In this document: one piece after another, positions 9,312-18,251 of the stretch
Layout: every line of letters starts with the position of its first letter
Numbering within the stretch: the stretch's first letter is position 1
NCBI RefSeq assembly: GCF_039532605.1
Contig: NZ_BAAARY010000001.1
Location: 124,001-188,000 of the forward strand
Direction: 5' to 3'
Source of the DNA: Pilimelia columellifera
GTDB lineage: Bacteria; Actinomycetota; Actinomycetes; Mycobacteriales; Micromonosporaceae
Length of the DNA: 64,000 nucleotides
The notes under the pieces: generated by a model
Database searches by the model: none
The model's input: the letters and a program-made list of their open reading frames with translations, nothing else
Told to the model about the DNA's origin: nothing
Program-made: the position numbers and the translations under genes

Positions 9312-9868
9312 CGCGTCACCCCCATCTCGTCCAGCACCACGCGCAGCGAGCGCAGGGCGTAGTGCGTCCGGGACTTGACCGTGCCCGGCGGGACGCCGAG
9401 CCGGCTGGCCGCCTCGGCGACCGATCGACCATGGTAGAAGCATTCCAGGAGAACCTCACGATGCACCGGCGACAGCCGCCGCAGCGCCTCCGCCACCGTC
9501 CAGGATTCCACGGCGCGCTCCGTCTCGTCAGCTGCCGGGGGCTCGGGGAGCATGTCGGTGAACACCTCACCCACCCGTGCCGATCGGCGGCGCCAGGCAT
9601 CGATGGCCAGGTTGCGGGCGGTGGTGAAAAGCCAGGCGCGGACGCTGCCCCGGCCCGGATCGAGCGACTCGGGGTGCCGCCAGGCTCGGAGCATGGTCTC
9701 CTGCATGAGATCCTCGGCGCCCTGACGGTCGCCGCTGGTGAGCCGTAACGCGTGGGCGTACAGGGCGTCGCCGTGCTCCACCTGCACGGCGCGCAGGCGA
9801 TCAGCGTGTCCAGAGTTCATCTCGCCCACGGTCGTTTGCCCAGCTCTGTCACCAGTAGCCCCTGTCAT
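9308..9868 (-). CDS. ECF sigma factor, SigL-like
   Basis: At 186 residues it contains region 2 ('DLMQETMLRAWRHPE', residues about 52-66) and region 4 ('VPPGTVKSRTHYALRSLR', about 158-175), without regions 1 or 3. The C-terminus 'ALRSLRVVLDEMGVTR' closely resembles mycobacterial SigL from memory. ATG 9868 is taken as start. An internal ATG at 9820 after GGGCGAG is an alternative that would leave a normal leader. A SigL-type promoter lies just upstream, so the unit is probably autoregulated. Codon 41 is a rare TTA (9746-9748). The cognate anti-sigma gene overlaps its 3' end. Confidence 0.9.
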   Translation of the reverse strand: MTGATGDRAGQTTVGEMNSGHADRLRAVQVEHGDALYAHALRLTSGDRQGAEDLMQETMLRAWRHPESLDPGRGSVRAWLFTTARNLAIDAWRRRSARVGEVFTDMLPEPPAADETERAVESWTVAEALRRLSPVHREVLLECFYHGRSVAEAASRLGVPPGTVKSRTHYALRSLRVVLDEMGVTR

Positions 9869-9882
9869 CGAATCCGTCTAGA

Positions 9883-9910
9883 CATACGGGGGCCACGCGG
9901 GTTTGGTTCA
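9883..9910 (-). promoter_or_regulatory. Putative SigL-type ECF promoter upstream of the sigma gene
   Basis: Read on the minus strand, TGAACC (9910-9905) is followed by a 16-base spacer and CGTATG (9888-9883). TGAACC with a CGT-type -10 element at this spacing is, as I recall it, the promoter class recognised by mycobacterial SigL. The predicted transcription start would lie only about 8 bases before ATG 9868, implying a nearly leaderless message or use of the internal ATG at 9820. Placement right before its own sigma gene supports autoregulation. Confidence 0.6.
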
Positions 9911-9952
9911 GCGCGGGGGCGGCGGCCGACGCGGCCGAGGGCGGCGGCGACC

Positions 9953-10738
9953 TCAGCCCAGGTCGGCGGCGTACACCTCGGCGAGAGCGCGGGCCACCGA
10001 CTGGAGCCGGGTCCGCACGATCCGGGCCGAGGCCATCATCTCGGCAGCGGGCAGCACACAGGCGACGGCCATCCGCCGCTCGAGGTCACGATCGGCGGTG
10101 ACGACGAGGGCTGCGGTGGCCACGCCCCCGCGGAACTGACCCACCTCGAGCTGAAGGCCGCGCCGGTCGCCGGCGGCCACGTCGGTCTCGAACGCCTCGG
10201 GCGTGATCAGGGTCGCGGTGGTGTAGGCGCGCATCCCGTGGTCCTTGAGGAAGCGCAGCCGCTGGTCGACGCCGAGCGTCGCCAGCAGGGCCTTGCCCAG
10301 GGCGGTGGCGTGGGCGGCGTCGTCGAACCCGGGGACCACGTCGTCCAGCCGCGGCGAGCGCGCGCCCTCGGCCAACGCGGTGACGGCGATCCGCTCGCCG
10401 ACGAAACGTCCGATGAGGTGGCTGTAGCCGGTGTCGACAGCGGCTCTGCGCAGCACGTCGCCGACGGCCGCCGGACCGCGGAAGGCCACCACCAGCTCGC
10501 GGAACCGGTCGGCGATCTCCAGGCCGACAACGTAGGTGCCGTCCTCTCGGCGGCTGACGTAGCCTTCGTAGGCGAGGGTGCGCACGAGGTGGTATGTCGT
10601 GGCGACGGTGAGCTCGCACCGGCGGGCGATCTGCTTGACCGTCAACCCTTTGGGCGCGCGACCGACCGCCTCAAGGACACGCAGCGCTCGGGACACGCTG
10701 CGGATGAGGTCGGAAGGTTCTGCTAGGGGGTCGCGCAC
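9953..10738 (-). CDS. IclR family transcriptional regulator
   Basis: The 261-residue protein has an N-terminal winged helix-turn-helix (about residues 8-70, with 'LTVKQIARRCELTVATTYH') and a C-terminal IclR effector-binding domain with the typical 'ATALGKALLA' segment. GTG 10738 is chosen because GGAGG stands five bases upstream; a further in-frame upstream start has no ribosome site. Effector and targets are unknown. No catabolic operon is adjacent. The 173 bases upstream (10739-10911) hold its promoter region and a hairpin belonging to the preceding gene. Confidence 0.88.
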   Translation of the reverse strand: MRDPLAEPSDLIRSVSRALRVLEAVGRAPKGLTVKQIARRCELTVATTYHLVRTLAYEGYVSRREDGTYVVGLEIADRFRELVVAFRGPAAVGDVLRRAAVDTGYSHLIGRFVGERIAVTALAEGARSPRLDDVVPGFDDAAHATALGKALLATLGVDQRLRFLKDHGMRAYTTATLITPEAFETDVAAGDRRGLQLEVGQFRGGVATAALVVTADRDLERRMAVACVLPAAEMMASARIVRTRLQSVARALAEVYAADLG

Positions 10739-10828
10739 AACTACCTCCGCGCCGGAAGAGTTACACCCTATGAAATTCGCCGTGACAGCGACATGCCCGT
10801 TCGGTTCAACCAAAAGGATGAACGACGG

Positions 10829-10845
10829 CCACAGCGAGTGTGGCG
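10829..10845 (-). terminator. Hairpin downstream of polyprenyl synthase gene
   Basis: GCCACA (10829-10834) and TGTGGC (10840-10845) form a perfect six-base-pair stem with a five-base loop, 66 bases after the polyprenyl synthase stop. It may end that transcript, but there is no T-run. Confidence 0.35.
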
Positions 10846-10911
10846 ACCGGCGCCCGCTGTGTCCAGACCCCGATCACGTAGATTCTTCGGATGTTCCTCT
10901 GTGGCGCGACC

Positions 10912-12024
10912 TCAGCCGGTCCGGTCGGCGATAACGTCACACAACGACTCCAAGGCCGTTCGTTGTGGCAAATCAGGCAGCAGCGCCAGCTCGGCCCGCG
11001 CGCGTTCGGCGAACCCACGCACCGTCCGCCGGGCCTGTCCCATCGCTGGCGACGCACGCAACAGACCCAACGCCTCGGCGTGCCACGCGTCGTCGGTCAG
11101 GGGGCCCGAGCGCAGCAGATCACGTAGCCGCACCGCGTCGGCGTCCACCGCGTCGTCGGCCAACGCGTACAGCATCGGCAGGGTGTGGATGCCCTCACGC
11201 AGGTCCGTGCCAGGCGTCTTGCCTGACTGCCGGGACTCGCTGGCGATGTCCAACAGGTCGTCCGAGAGCTGGAACGCCACCCCGATCGTCTCCCCGTAGG
11301 TCGACAACGCCTCGACGTCGGCGGCCGGAACCCCGCCGAACATCGCCCCGAACCGGGCAGAGGTGGCGATGAGCGAACCGGTCTTGTCGGCGATCACCTG
11401 TAGATGGTGGGCGATCGGGTCGCCGTCGCGCGGCCCGACAGTCTCGGCGAGCTGGCCGTGCACCAGCCGGGAGAACGTGCGCGCCTGGATCCGGACCGCG
11501 TCGACCCCCAGCCCGGCGGCCACGTCGGCGGCCCGCGCGAAGAGGTAGTCCCCGACCAGGATCGCCACCGAGTTCCCCCAGCGGGCGTTCGCGCTGGGGG
11601 CCCCGCGCCGCTTGGCGGCCTCGTCCATCACGTCGTCGTGGTAGAGGGTGGCCAGGTGCGTCAGCTCGACGACGACCGCCGCCTCGGTGACCTCAGCCGC
11701 GGCGACATCGCCGAAGCTGGCCGCGAGCGTCACCAGCAGCGGCCGGAACCGCTTACCGCCGGCCGACAGCAGATGCGCCGCCGTCTCGGCGACGAACGGG
11801 TCTGCGCTGGCCACGTTCTCGTGCAACGCCTTCTCGATCGTGGCGAGCCGGGCGCCGATCGCCGACTCCAGCGCCCGGTCCCCGAAGGAGAACCCGATCG
11901 CGCCGAGACTGTTGTGCTCGGCCAACGGGCGGCCACCGGCCGCGTCCCCATCGGACGCGCCGGCCCGTGCCGGGCGGGCGCGCCCGCCGACCACCGGAGC
12001 CGCCATCATCTGCTCGTCCGACAT
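10912..12024 (-). CDS. Polyprenyl (long-chain isoprenyl) diphosphate synthase
   Basis: This class I trans-isoprenyl diphosphate synthase carries both aspartate-rich motifs, DDVMD (first) and DDLLD (second), and the substrate-binding 'GGKRFRPLL'. It condenses isopentenyl diphosphate units onto an allylic primer. Lying right after nuoN and near other menaquinone genes, it most likely makes the menaquinone side chain; chain length is not predictable here. ATG 12024 is used. An in-frame GTG at 12033 would add three residues, and neither start has a strong ribosome site. A hairpin in the 100-base gap after nuoN suggests its own promoter. Confidence 0.9.
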   Translation of the reverse strand: MSDEQMMAAPVVGGRARPARAGASDGDAAGGRPLAEHNSLGAIGFSFGDRALESAIGARLATIEKALHENVASADPFVAETAAHLLSAGGKRFRPLLVTLAASFGDVAAAEVTEAAVVVELTHLATLYHDDVMDEAAKRRGAPSANARWGNSVAILVGDYLFARAADVAAGLGVDAVRIQARTFSRLVHGQLAETVGPRDGDPIAHHLQVIADKTGSLIATSARFGAMFGGVPAADVEALSTYGETIGVAFQLSDDLLDIASESRQSGKTPGTDLREGIHTLPMLYALADDAVDADAVRLRDLLRSGPLTDDAWHAEALGLLRASPAMGQARRTVRGFAERARAELALLPDLPQRTALESLCDVIADRTG

Positions 12025-12078
12025 ACTCACCACGCCACCACCATTTCATACCGTTCCCAGCCACCGGTCAGGGCGAAC

Positions 12079-12114
12079 GAGGCGCCCCAGCCGCGGCAGC
12101 GGCCAGAGCGCCTC
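12079..12114 (-). terminator. Hairpin after nuoN
   Basis: GAGGCGC (12079-12085) pairs with GCGCCTC (12108-12114), and the intervening bases contain a second small CCGC/GCGG stem. It follows the nuoN stop by about 20 bases on the minus strand and could terminate or attenuate the nuo transcript before the polyprenyl synthase gene. Confidence 0.4.
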
Positions 12115-12133
12115 GACAGCGCGCCGGCGACGG

Positions 12134-13696
12134 TCAGCGCAGGAACTGCGCCGCCGTGTCAGTCAGTTCGAGCACCGGCCCGGGAACCACGCCCAGCAGC
12201 AGCGTCCCCAGCAGCCCGAAGGCCAGCGCCCCCGCCGTCAACGCGCCGGGAATCGACACGGTCGGCGTCTGCTCGCCCGGCTCCGACAGCCACATGAGCA
12301 CGACCACCCGCAGGTACGGGAACGCCAGCACCATGCTCGTGATCACACCGGCGACCACCAGCCATGCCTGGTCGCCGCCGACAGCGGCGCCGAACACCGC
12401 GAACTTGGCGGTGAACCCGCTGGTCAGCGGAATGCCGGCGAAGGCCAGCAGCAGGAACGTGAACAGCCCCGCGTACACCGGCGACCGCTTGCCCAGTCCG
12501 GCCCAGCGGGAGAGGTGGGTGGCCTCGCCGTCGGCGTCGCGCACCAACGTCACGATGCCGAATGCGGCCAGCACCGAGAAGCCGTAGGCGACCAGGTAGA
12601 ACATGGTGCTGGACAGGCCGTCCCTGGTGAAGGCCAGCACGCCCACCAGCAGATAGCCGGCGTTCGCGATCGACGAGTAGGCCAGCAGCCGCTTGATGTC
12701 GGTCTGGGTCACGGCCATGATCGAGCCGACGAGCATCGTGAGAACCGCGATGACGCCCAGGATCGGCCGGTAGTCCCAGGCGATGGACTCGAAACCGGCG
12801 TACAACACCCGCAACAGCGCGCCGAACGCGGCGACCTTCGTGCAGGCGGCCATGAAGGCGGTGATCGCGGTCGGGGCGCCCTGGTAGACGTCCGGGGTCC
12901 AGACGTGGAACGGGGCCGCCGCGGCCTTGAACAGCAGACCGACCGCGATGAGCGCCAGCCCGCCGAACAGCAGCCCGGCGCCGGGGCCCTGGGCGCTGGC
13001 CGCCTCGTGGATCTCGGCGAAGGTGAGGCCCACCGAGCCGTCGGTCCCGGCCGAGCCGACGTAGCCGTAGACCAGCGCCATGCCGAACAGGAAGAACGCC
13101 GAGGCGTACGAGCCGAGCAGGAAGTACTTGACCGCCGCCTCCTGGCTGAGCAACCGCCGCCGCCGCGCCAGCGCGCACAGCAGGTACAGCGGCAGCGAGA
13201 AGACCTCAAGCGCCACGAACATCGTCAGCAGATCGTTCGCGGCCACGAACAGGCCCATGCCGCCGACGGCGAACACCGCCAGCGGGTACACCTCGGTCGC
13301 GCCGGGCGCCTGGGCGGACTGTCGCTGGTCGACCTCGGAGCCAGCGGTGATCGCCGCCTGGGCGACGAACGGCCCGCCGTGCTCCAGCGACCGCTCCGAG
13401 ATGAGCAGCAGGGCGACCAGGCCCAGCACGATGATCGCGCCCTGGAGGAACAGCGTCGGGCCGTCGATAGCCAGCGCGTTGCCTGCGGTCAGGACCGCGT
13501 AACCGTCCTGCTGGGACCGGATGATGATGAGCGTCAGCGCCGCGACGAGGCCGGCGGCGGCCAGGGTGAACTGCGCGCCGTACCGCATCCGTTTGGGCAG
13601 GAACGCCTCGACGAGCACCCCGACACAGGCGACGCCCAGCAGCACCAGCAGCGGGGCGATCGCGCCGTAGTCGATCGGCGGAAGATTCAGGGTCAT
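12134..13696 (-). CDS. nuoN: NADH-quinone oxidoreductase subunit N
   Basis: This is the last gene of the nuo operon: 520 residues and about 14 transmembrane helices of the antiporter-like fold. The conserved 'FKAAAAPFHVWTPDVYQG' segment lies in mid-protein and identifies it as a proton-pumping complex I subunit. The ATG overlaps the nuoM stop by four bases (ATGA), indicating translational coupling. Length agrees with actinobacterial NuoN. Confidence 0.97.
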   Translation of the reverse strand: MTLNLPPIDYGAIAPLLVLLGVACVGVLVEAFLPKRMRYGAQFTLAAAGLVAALTLIIIRSQQDGYAVLTAGNALAIDGPTLFLQGAIIVLGLVALLLISERSLEHGGPFVAQAAITAGSEVDQRQSAQAPGATEVYPLAVFAVGGMGLFVAANDLLTMFVALEVFSLPLYLLCALARRRRLLSQEAAVKYFLLGSYASAFFLFGMALVYGYVGSAGTDGSVGLTFAEIHEAASAQGPGAGLLFGGLALIAVGLLFKAAAAPFHVWTPDVYQGAPTAITAFMAACTKVAAFGALLRVLYAGFESIAWDYRPILGVIAVLTMLVGSIMAVTQTDIKRLLAYSSIANAGYLLVGVLAFTRDGLSSTMFYLVAYGFSVLAAFGIVTLVRDADGEATHLSRWAGLGKRSPVYAGLFTFLLLAFAGIPLTSGFTAKFAVFGAAVGGDQAWLVVAGVITSMVLAFPYLRVVVLMWLSEPGEQTPTVSIPGALTAGALAFGLLGTLLLGVVPGPVLELTDTAAQFLR

Positions 13697-15252
13697 TGCG
13701 AAACCTCCGCGTGAACAGCGGTCGGGGCGGGGTCGGTCTTGCCCACGTCAGCCATGGTCGCCTGGACGGCGGGGTTGATCACATCAGTGATCGGCTTCGG
13801 GTAGAAGCCGAAGAACACCAGCGCCGCGACCAGCGGCGCCACCACGACCTTCTCCCGCAGGTTGAGGTCCCTGCGCATCGCCGGGACGTCGTCCAGCGCC
13901 GGGTTCGGCGTGCCCTGCACGGTGCGCTGCACCATCCACAGCACGTACGCGGCGGCCAGGATGATGCCGATCGTGGCGATCACCGCCACCGCCTTGTTCA
14001 CCGTGTACACGCCGACGAGCACCAGGAACTCGGAGACGAACGGGGCGGTCCCCGGCAGCGCCAGCGAGGCGAGTCCGGCGAAGAACAGCATCGCCGCGGC
14101 CACCGGGAGGAGCTTGCCGGCACCGCCGAAGTCGCTGACGAGCGCCGAACCGCGGCGGGCCACGAACATGCCGACCACCAGGAAGAGCAGGCCGGTCGCC
14201 AACCCGTGGTTGACCATGTAGAGCACCGCGCCGGTGCCGGCCTGGGTGGTGAAGGCGAAGATGCCGATGCCGATGAAGCCGAAGTGGGCGATAGAGGTGT
14301 ACGAGACCAACCGTTTGAGGTCGTTCTGACCGATCGCCACCAGCGCCGCGTAGATGACGCCGATGAGCGCCAGCGCGATCGCGTACGGGGCGAACCATCT
14401 GGTGGCGTCCGGGAACAGCGGCAGGCAGTACCGCAGGATGCCGAACGTGCCGACCTTGTCCATGACGCCCACCAGCAGCGCCGCCGCCCCGGCCGGCGCC
14501 GCGCCACCGGCGTCAGGCAGCCAGGTGTGGAACGGGAAGAACGGCGCCTTGACCGCGAAGGCGATGAAGAAGCCCAGGAACAGCCAGCGCTCAGTGCCGT
14601 CGGAGATGTCGATCTGGCTCAGCGTCTGCCAATCGAAGGTCTTGCCGCCGACGACCCACAGGCCCACCACCGCGGCCAGCATGAACAGACCGCCGACCAG
14701 CGAGTACAGGAAGAACTTCACCGCCGCGTACTGCCGCTTGCGACCCTGGCCGGAGGCGTCCCCGTACGACCCGATGAGGAAGTACATCGGGATGAGCATG
14801 ACCTCGAAGAAGACGTAGAACAGGAAGATGTCGGCGGCGGCGAAGACGCCGATCATCGAACTCTCCAGCGCCAGCAGCAACGCGAAGTACGCCGGGACGG
14901 ACCGCTTGCTCTTCTCCGCGTCGTGCCAGCTCGCCAGGATCACCAGCGGCACCAGCAGCCCGATGAGGGCCAGCATCACGAGCGCGATGCCGTCGGCGGC
15001 GAAGGTGAAGCTCACTCCCCACTGCGGAATCCAGGCGTAGGACTCCCGAAACTGGAACCGGTCGCCGCCGGCGTCGAACGCGAACCAGGCGATCACCGTC
15101 AGCACGAACACGCCGAGCGACCAGACTAGGGCCAGCACCTTCGCCAGCTCACCCTTGGCCCTGGGCACCAGCGCCACGACCAGCGCGCCGACCAGCGGCA
15201 GCAGGGTCAGCAGCGACAGGAAAGGGAAATCCGCGGACTTCACGCCAGCCAT
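13693..15252 (-). CDS. nuoM: NADH-quinone oxidoreductase subunit M
   Basis: At 519 residues it is an antiporter-like transmembrane subunit. The diagnostic segments are 'FEVMLIPMYFLIGSYG', with the conserved glutamate, and 'KAPFFPFHTWLPDA', with the conserved lysine. ATG 15252 lies inside the end of nuoL and gives a 13-base overlap. A GTG at 15243 would give the more usual GTGA overlap, so the exact start is open by three codons. It acts in proton translocation by complex I. Confidence 0.97.
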   Translation of the reverse strand: MAGVKSADFPFLSLLTLLPLVGALVVALVPRAKGELAKVLALVWSLGVFVLTVIAWFAFDAGGDRFQFRESYAWIPQWGVSFTFAADGIALVMLALIGLLVPLVILASWHDAEKSKRSVPAYFALLLALESSMIGVFAAADIFLFYVFFEVMLIPMYFLIGSYGDASGQGRKRQYAAVKFFLYSLVGGLFMLAAVVGLWVVGGKTFDWQTLSQIDISDGTERWLFLGFFIAFAVKAPFFPFHTWLPDAGGAAPAGAAALLVGVMDKVGTFGILRYCLPLFPDATRWFAPYAIALALIGVIYAALVAIGQNDLKRLVSYTSIAHFGFIGIGIFAFTTQAGTGAVLYMVNHGLATGLLFLVVGMFVARRGSALVSDFGGAGKLLPVAAAMLFFAGLASLALPGTAPFVSEFLVLVGVYTVNKAVAVIATIGIILAAAYVLWMVQRTVQGTPNPALDDVPAMRRDLNLREKVVVAPLVAALVFFGFYPKPITDVINPAVQATMADVGKTDPAPTAVHAEVSQ

Positions 15253-17171
15253 CCCATCTGAGTTGCCAGGAACGCCGCCACGATGAGCAGCGAGCCCGTG
15301 AGGATCGAGACCGCGTACGAGCGCACGAAGCCCGTCTGGAGCCGGCGGAGCCGGCCGGAGCCGCCGCCGACGCCGGCGGCCAGGCCGTTGACCAGGCCGT
15401 CGATGCCACGGTTGTCCAGCCACACCAGCGCGCGGGTGAGGAAGATGCCGGGCTTCTCGAAGACCGCCTCGTTGAACGCGTCGGTGTACAGGTTCCGGCG
15501 GGCCGCGGTCACCAGCGGGCCGGCCGGCTGCTCGGTGAGGGCGGTGCCGTTGCGGAACAGCGCCCAGGCCAGGACGGCGCCGCCGACGGTGACCGCGGTC
15601 GCCAGGAAGGTGAGGACGCCGTGGCTGAGCACCGAGTGACCCTGCTCGTTCGGGCCGAGGGTCGACTCCAGCCACCCGGGCACGGTGGTCGCGATGAGGT
15701 ATCCGGAGGCGATCGAGCCGAGCGCCAGCAGGATCAGCGGGATCGTCATCACCGGTGGCGACTCGTGCGGGTGCTTGACGTCCTCGGTCCAGCGGGCCGG
15801 GCCGTGGAATGTCAGCACGAACAACCGGGTCATGTAGAAGGCGGTGAGACCGGCGCCCAGCAGCGTCGCCGTGCCGAACACCCACGGCTGCCAGCCCTCG
15901 CCGGTGAACGCCGCCACGATGATCGGCTCCTTGGAGAAGAAGCCGGAGAACGGGAACAGGCCCAGGATCGCCAGCCAACCGGTGCCGAACGTCAGCCAGG
16001 TGATCTTCATGTGCTTGCTGAGCCCGCCGAAACGGCGGATGTCGACCTGGTCGTTCATGGCGTGCATGACCGAGCCGGCGCCGAGGAACATGTTGGCCTT
16101 GAAGAAGCCGTGCGCCAACAGGTGCACGATGGCCAGCGCGTACGCCGCGCCGCCCAGACCCACGCCGACGAACATGTAGCCGATCTGCGACACCGTCGAC
16201 CAGGCCAGGACCCGCTTGATGTCGTCCTTGGCCGCGCCGATGACACAACCGATGAGCAGGGTGAGCGCGCCGACGCTGACCACGACGAGCTGGAGCGTCG
16301 AGTTCGCCGAGAAGATGGGGTTCGACCGGGCGATGAGGTACACGCCGGCGGTCACCATCGTCGCCGCGTGGATGAGAGCCGAGACCGGGGTCGGGCCCTC
16401 CATCGCGTCCGGCAACCACGCCTGGAGCGGGAACTGGCCGGACTTGCCGCACGCGCCGAGCAGCAGCAGCAGGCCCATCGCCAGGATGGCCGACTGCCCG
16501 ACCGCGCCGACGCCGTTGAAGACCTCGTCGTACTGGGTGGTGCCCAGCAGCGCGAACATCATGAAGATGGCGATCGCGAAGCCCGCGTCACCGACCCGGT
16601 TCATGAGGAACGCCTTCTTGCCGGCGGTCGCCGCAGAGGGCTTGAGGTACCAGAACGAGATGAGCAGGTACGACGCCAGTCCGACGCCCTCCCAGCCCAG
16701 GTACAGCATCACGTAGTTGTTGCCCAGGACCAGCACCAGCATCGCGGCGACGAACAGGTTGAAGTACCCGAAGAAGCGACGGCGGCCCGGGTCGTGCGCC
16801 ATGTACCCGGTCGCGTACAGGTGGATCAACGATCCGACACCGGTGATGAGCAGCACGAAGACCGCCGCGAGCGGATCGTAGAGCAGACCGAAGTCGACCT
16901 TCAGGTCGCCGACGGCGATGAAGTCCCACATGCTCAGCTCGACGGACTTGTTGTCCAAGCCGCGCAGCTGGAAGAACATCGCCAGCCCGAGAACGAACGA
17001 GGCGGCGACGCTGGCGACGCCGAGCCAGTGCCCCCACTTGTCGGCGCGCCGGCCGAGCAGCAGCAGCACCGCCGCGCTGGCCAGCGGAATGGCCACCAGC
17101 AGCCACACGCTCGCCAGCAGCCCGGTGGCGGGGGCGAACTCCACCCGCGACAGATCCACAGTCGAATGCAC
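15240..17171 (-). CDS. nuoL: NADH-quinone oxidoreductase subunit L
   Basis: This 643-residue protein is the largest antiporter-like subunit. It includes the quinone/antiporter core ('GKSGQFPLQAWLPDAMEGPT', then 'SALIHAATMVTAGVYL') and the long C-terminal lateral helix region that clamps the membrane arm. It starts at GTG 17171, ten bases after the nuoK stop. It is the distal proton-pump module of complex I. Confidence 0.97.
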   Translation of the reverse strand: MHSTVDLSRVEFAPATGLLASVWLLVAIPLASAAVLLLLGRRADKWGHWLGVASVAASFVLGLAMFFQLRGLDNKSVELSMWDFIAVGDLKVDFGLLYDPLAAVFVLLITGVGSLIHLYATGYMAHDPGRRRFFGYFNLFVAAMLVLVLGNNYVMLYLGWEGVGLASYLLISFWYLKPSAATAGKKAFLMNRVGDAGFAIAIFMMFALLGTTQYDEVFNGVGAVGQSAILAMGLLLLLGACGKSGQFPLQAWLPDAMEGPTPVSALIHAATMVTAGVYLIARSNPIFSANSTLQLVVVSVGALTLLIGCVIGAAKDDIKRVLAWSTVSQIGYMFVGVGLGGAAYALAIVHLLAHGFFKANMFLGAGSVMHAMNDQVDIRRFGGLSKHMKITWLTFGTGWLAILGLFPFSGFFSKEPIIVAAFTGEGWQPWVFGTATLLGAGLTAFYMTRLFVLTFHGPARWTEDVKHPHESPPVMTIPLILLALGSIASGYLIATTVPGWLESTLGPNEQGHSVLSHGVLTFLATAVTVGGAVLAWALFRNGTALTEQPAGPLVTAARRNLYTDAFNEAVFEKPGIFLTRALVWLDNRGIDGLVNGLAAGVGGGSGRLRRLQTGFVRSYAVSILTGSLLIVAAFLATQMGWLA

Positions 17172-17181
17172 GAGTGACCCC

Positions 17182-17481
17182 TCAGTACTTCAGCAGGTTG
17201 GCGTCGTCGACGCTCGCCGAACGCCGGGTCCGGAAAATCGACATGATGATGGCCAGGCCGACGACCACCTCGGCGGCGGCGACGACCATGACGAAGAAGG
17301 CCATCACCTGACCGTCCACCCCGCCGTTCATGCGGCTGAACGTGACCAGCGCGAGGTTGGCGGCGTTGAGCATCAGCTCGATGCACATGAACAGCACGAT
17401 GGCGTTACGTCGCACCAGCACACCGCTGGCGCCGATGGTGAACAGCACCGCGGCCAGCACGATGTACGCGCTAGGACTCAT
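17182..17481 (-). CDS. nuoK: NADH-quinone oxidoreductase subunit K
   Basis: The 99-residue protein has three transmembrane helices and the conserved 'FMCIELMLNAANL' helix, whose glutamate takes part in proton translocation. ATG 17481 overlaps the nuoJ stop by four bases. Length matches the family. Confidence 0.97.
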   Translation of the reverse strand: MSPSAYIVLAAVLFTIGASGVLVRRNAIVLFMCIELMLNAANLALVTFSRMNGGVDGQVMAFFVMVVAAAEVVVGLAIIMSIFRTRRSASVDDANLLKY

Positions 17482-18251
17482 TTCTCAGTCCCCTTCGGCG
17501 CCGCCTCGGACGCGGAAAGCTCGCGGACCGGCATGATCGCCGGGACGCTGCTGTCAGTGAGGGTGCCGTCGGGCAGCCGGCCCGGGGTGGCGACCGAGTC
17601 GGACGTGGCGTAAACGCCCGGCCCCGCCTTCGGACCGGGGTAGCTGCCCGGCAGGAACCGGTGCCGCATCCGCTCCGGCTGGCCGGCGCGCTCGGCCTTC
17701 GTCTTCTCGATGTGCGCCAGCGCCATCGCGCCGATCGCGGCGGTGATGAGCAGCGCCGAGGTGACCTCGAACGCGAAGACGTACTTGGTGAAGATCGTCG
17801 CGGCGATGGCCTGGACGTTCCCGTTGACCTGCTCGGAGGTGAAGTTGACCGCTGGCCCCCGCTCGGCCATCGCCCGGTAGGCGCCGAGGCCCACCAGGCC
17901 GGCGAAACCGACGCCCAGCAGCAACGCCGCGATCCGCTGCCCGCGCAGCGTCTCGATGAGCGAGTCGGAGGCGTCCCGACCGACGAGCATGAGCACGAAC
18001 AGGAACAGCATCATGATGGCGCCGGTGTAGACGATCACCTGCGCGACGCCGATGAACGGCCCGGCCTGGACCACGTAGAAGACGCCCAGGCAGAGCATCG
18101 TGAGGACCAGCCACAGTGCCGAGTGCACCGCGTTACGGGCGAAGACCATGCCGAGGCCGCCGATGACGGCCAGCGGAGCCAGCACCCAGAACGTGGCCAG
18201 CTCGCCGCCGGACATGTCACCGGCCGCGGCCAACACCCCGTCCACGATCAT
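17478..18251 (-). CDS. nuoJ: NADH-quinone oxidoreductase subunit J
   Basis: This 257-residue membrane subunit has five N-terminal transmembrane helices ('VIVYTGAIMMLFLFVLMLVG' is the conserved core). A hydrophilic C-terminal extension of about 80 residues is common in actinobacteria and absent from the shorter E. coli protein. Its start overlaps the nuoI stop by ATGA. Confidence 0.95.
   Translation of the reverse strand: MIVDGVLAAAGDMSGGELATFWVLAPLAVIGGLGMVFARNAVHSALWLVLTMLCLGVFYVVQAGPFIGVAQVIVYTGAIMMLFLFVLMLVGRDASDSLIETLRGQRIAALLLGVGFAGLVGLGAYRAMAERGPAVNFTSEQVNGNVQAIAATIFTKYVFAFEVTSALLITAAIGAMALAHIEKTKAERAGQPERMRHRFLPGSYPGPKAGPGVYATSDSVATPGRLPDGTLTDSSVPAIMPVRELSASEAAPKGTEK

Noticed and set aside
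11648..13714. 688-codon plus-strand open frame antisense to nuoN
   Set aside because: It is a GC-driven shadow rich in Arg, Gln, His and Asp, with no domain and no ribosome site, opposite a certain gene.
13693..16452. 919-codon frame ending at the nuoM stop
   Set aside because: Only the last 519 codons are NuoM; the upstream part is a chance frame through nuoL.
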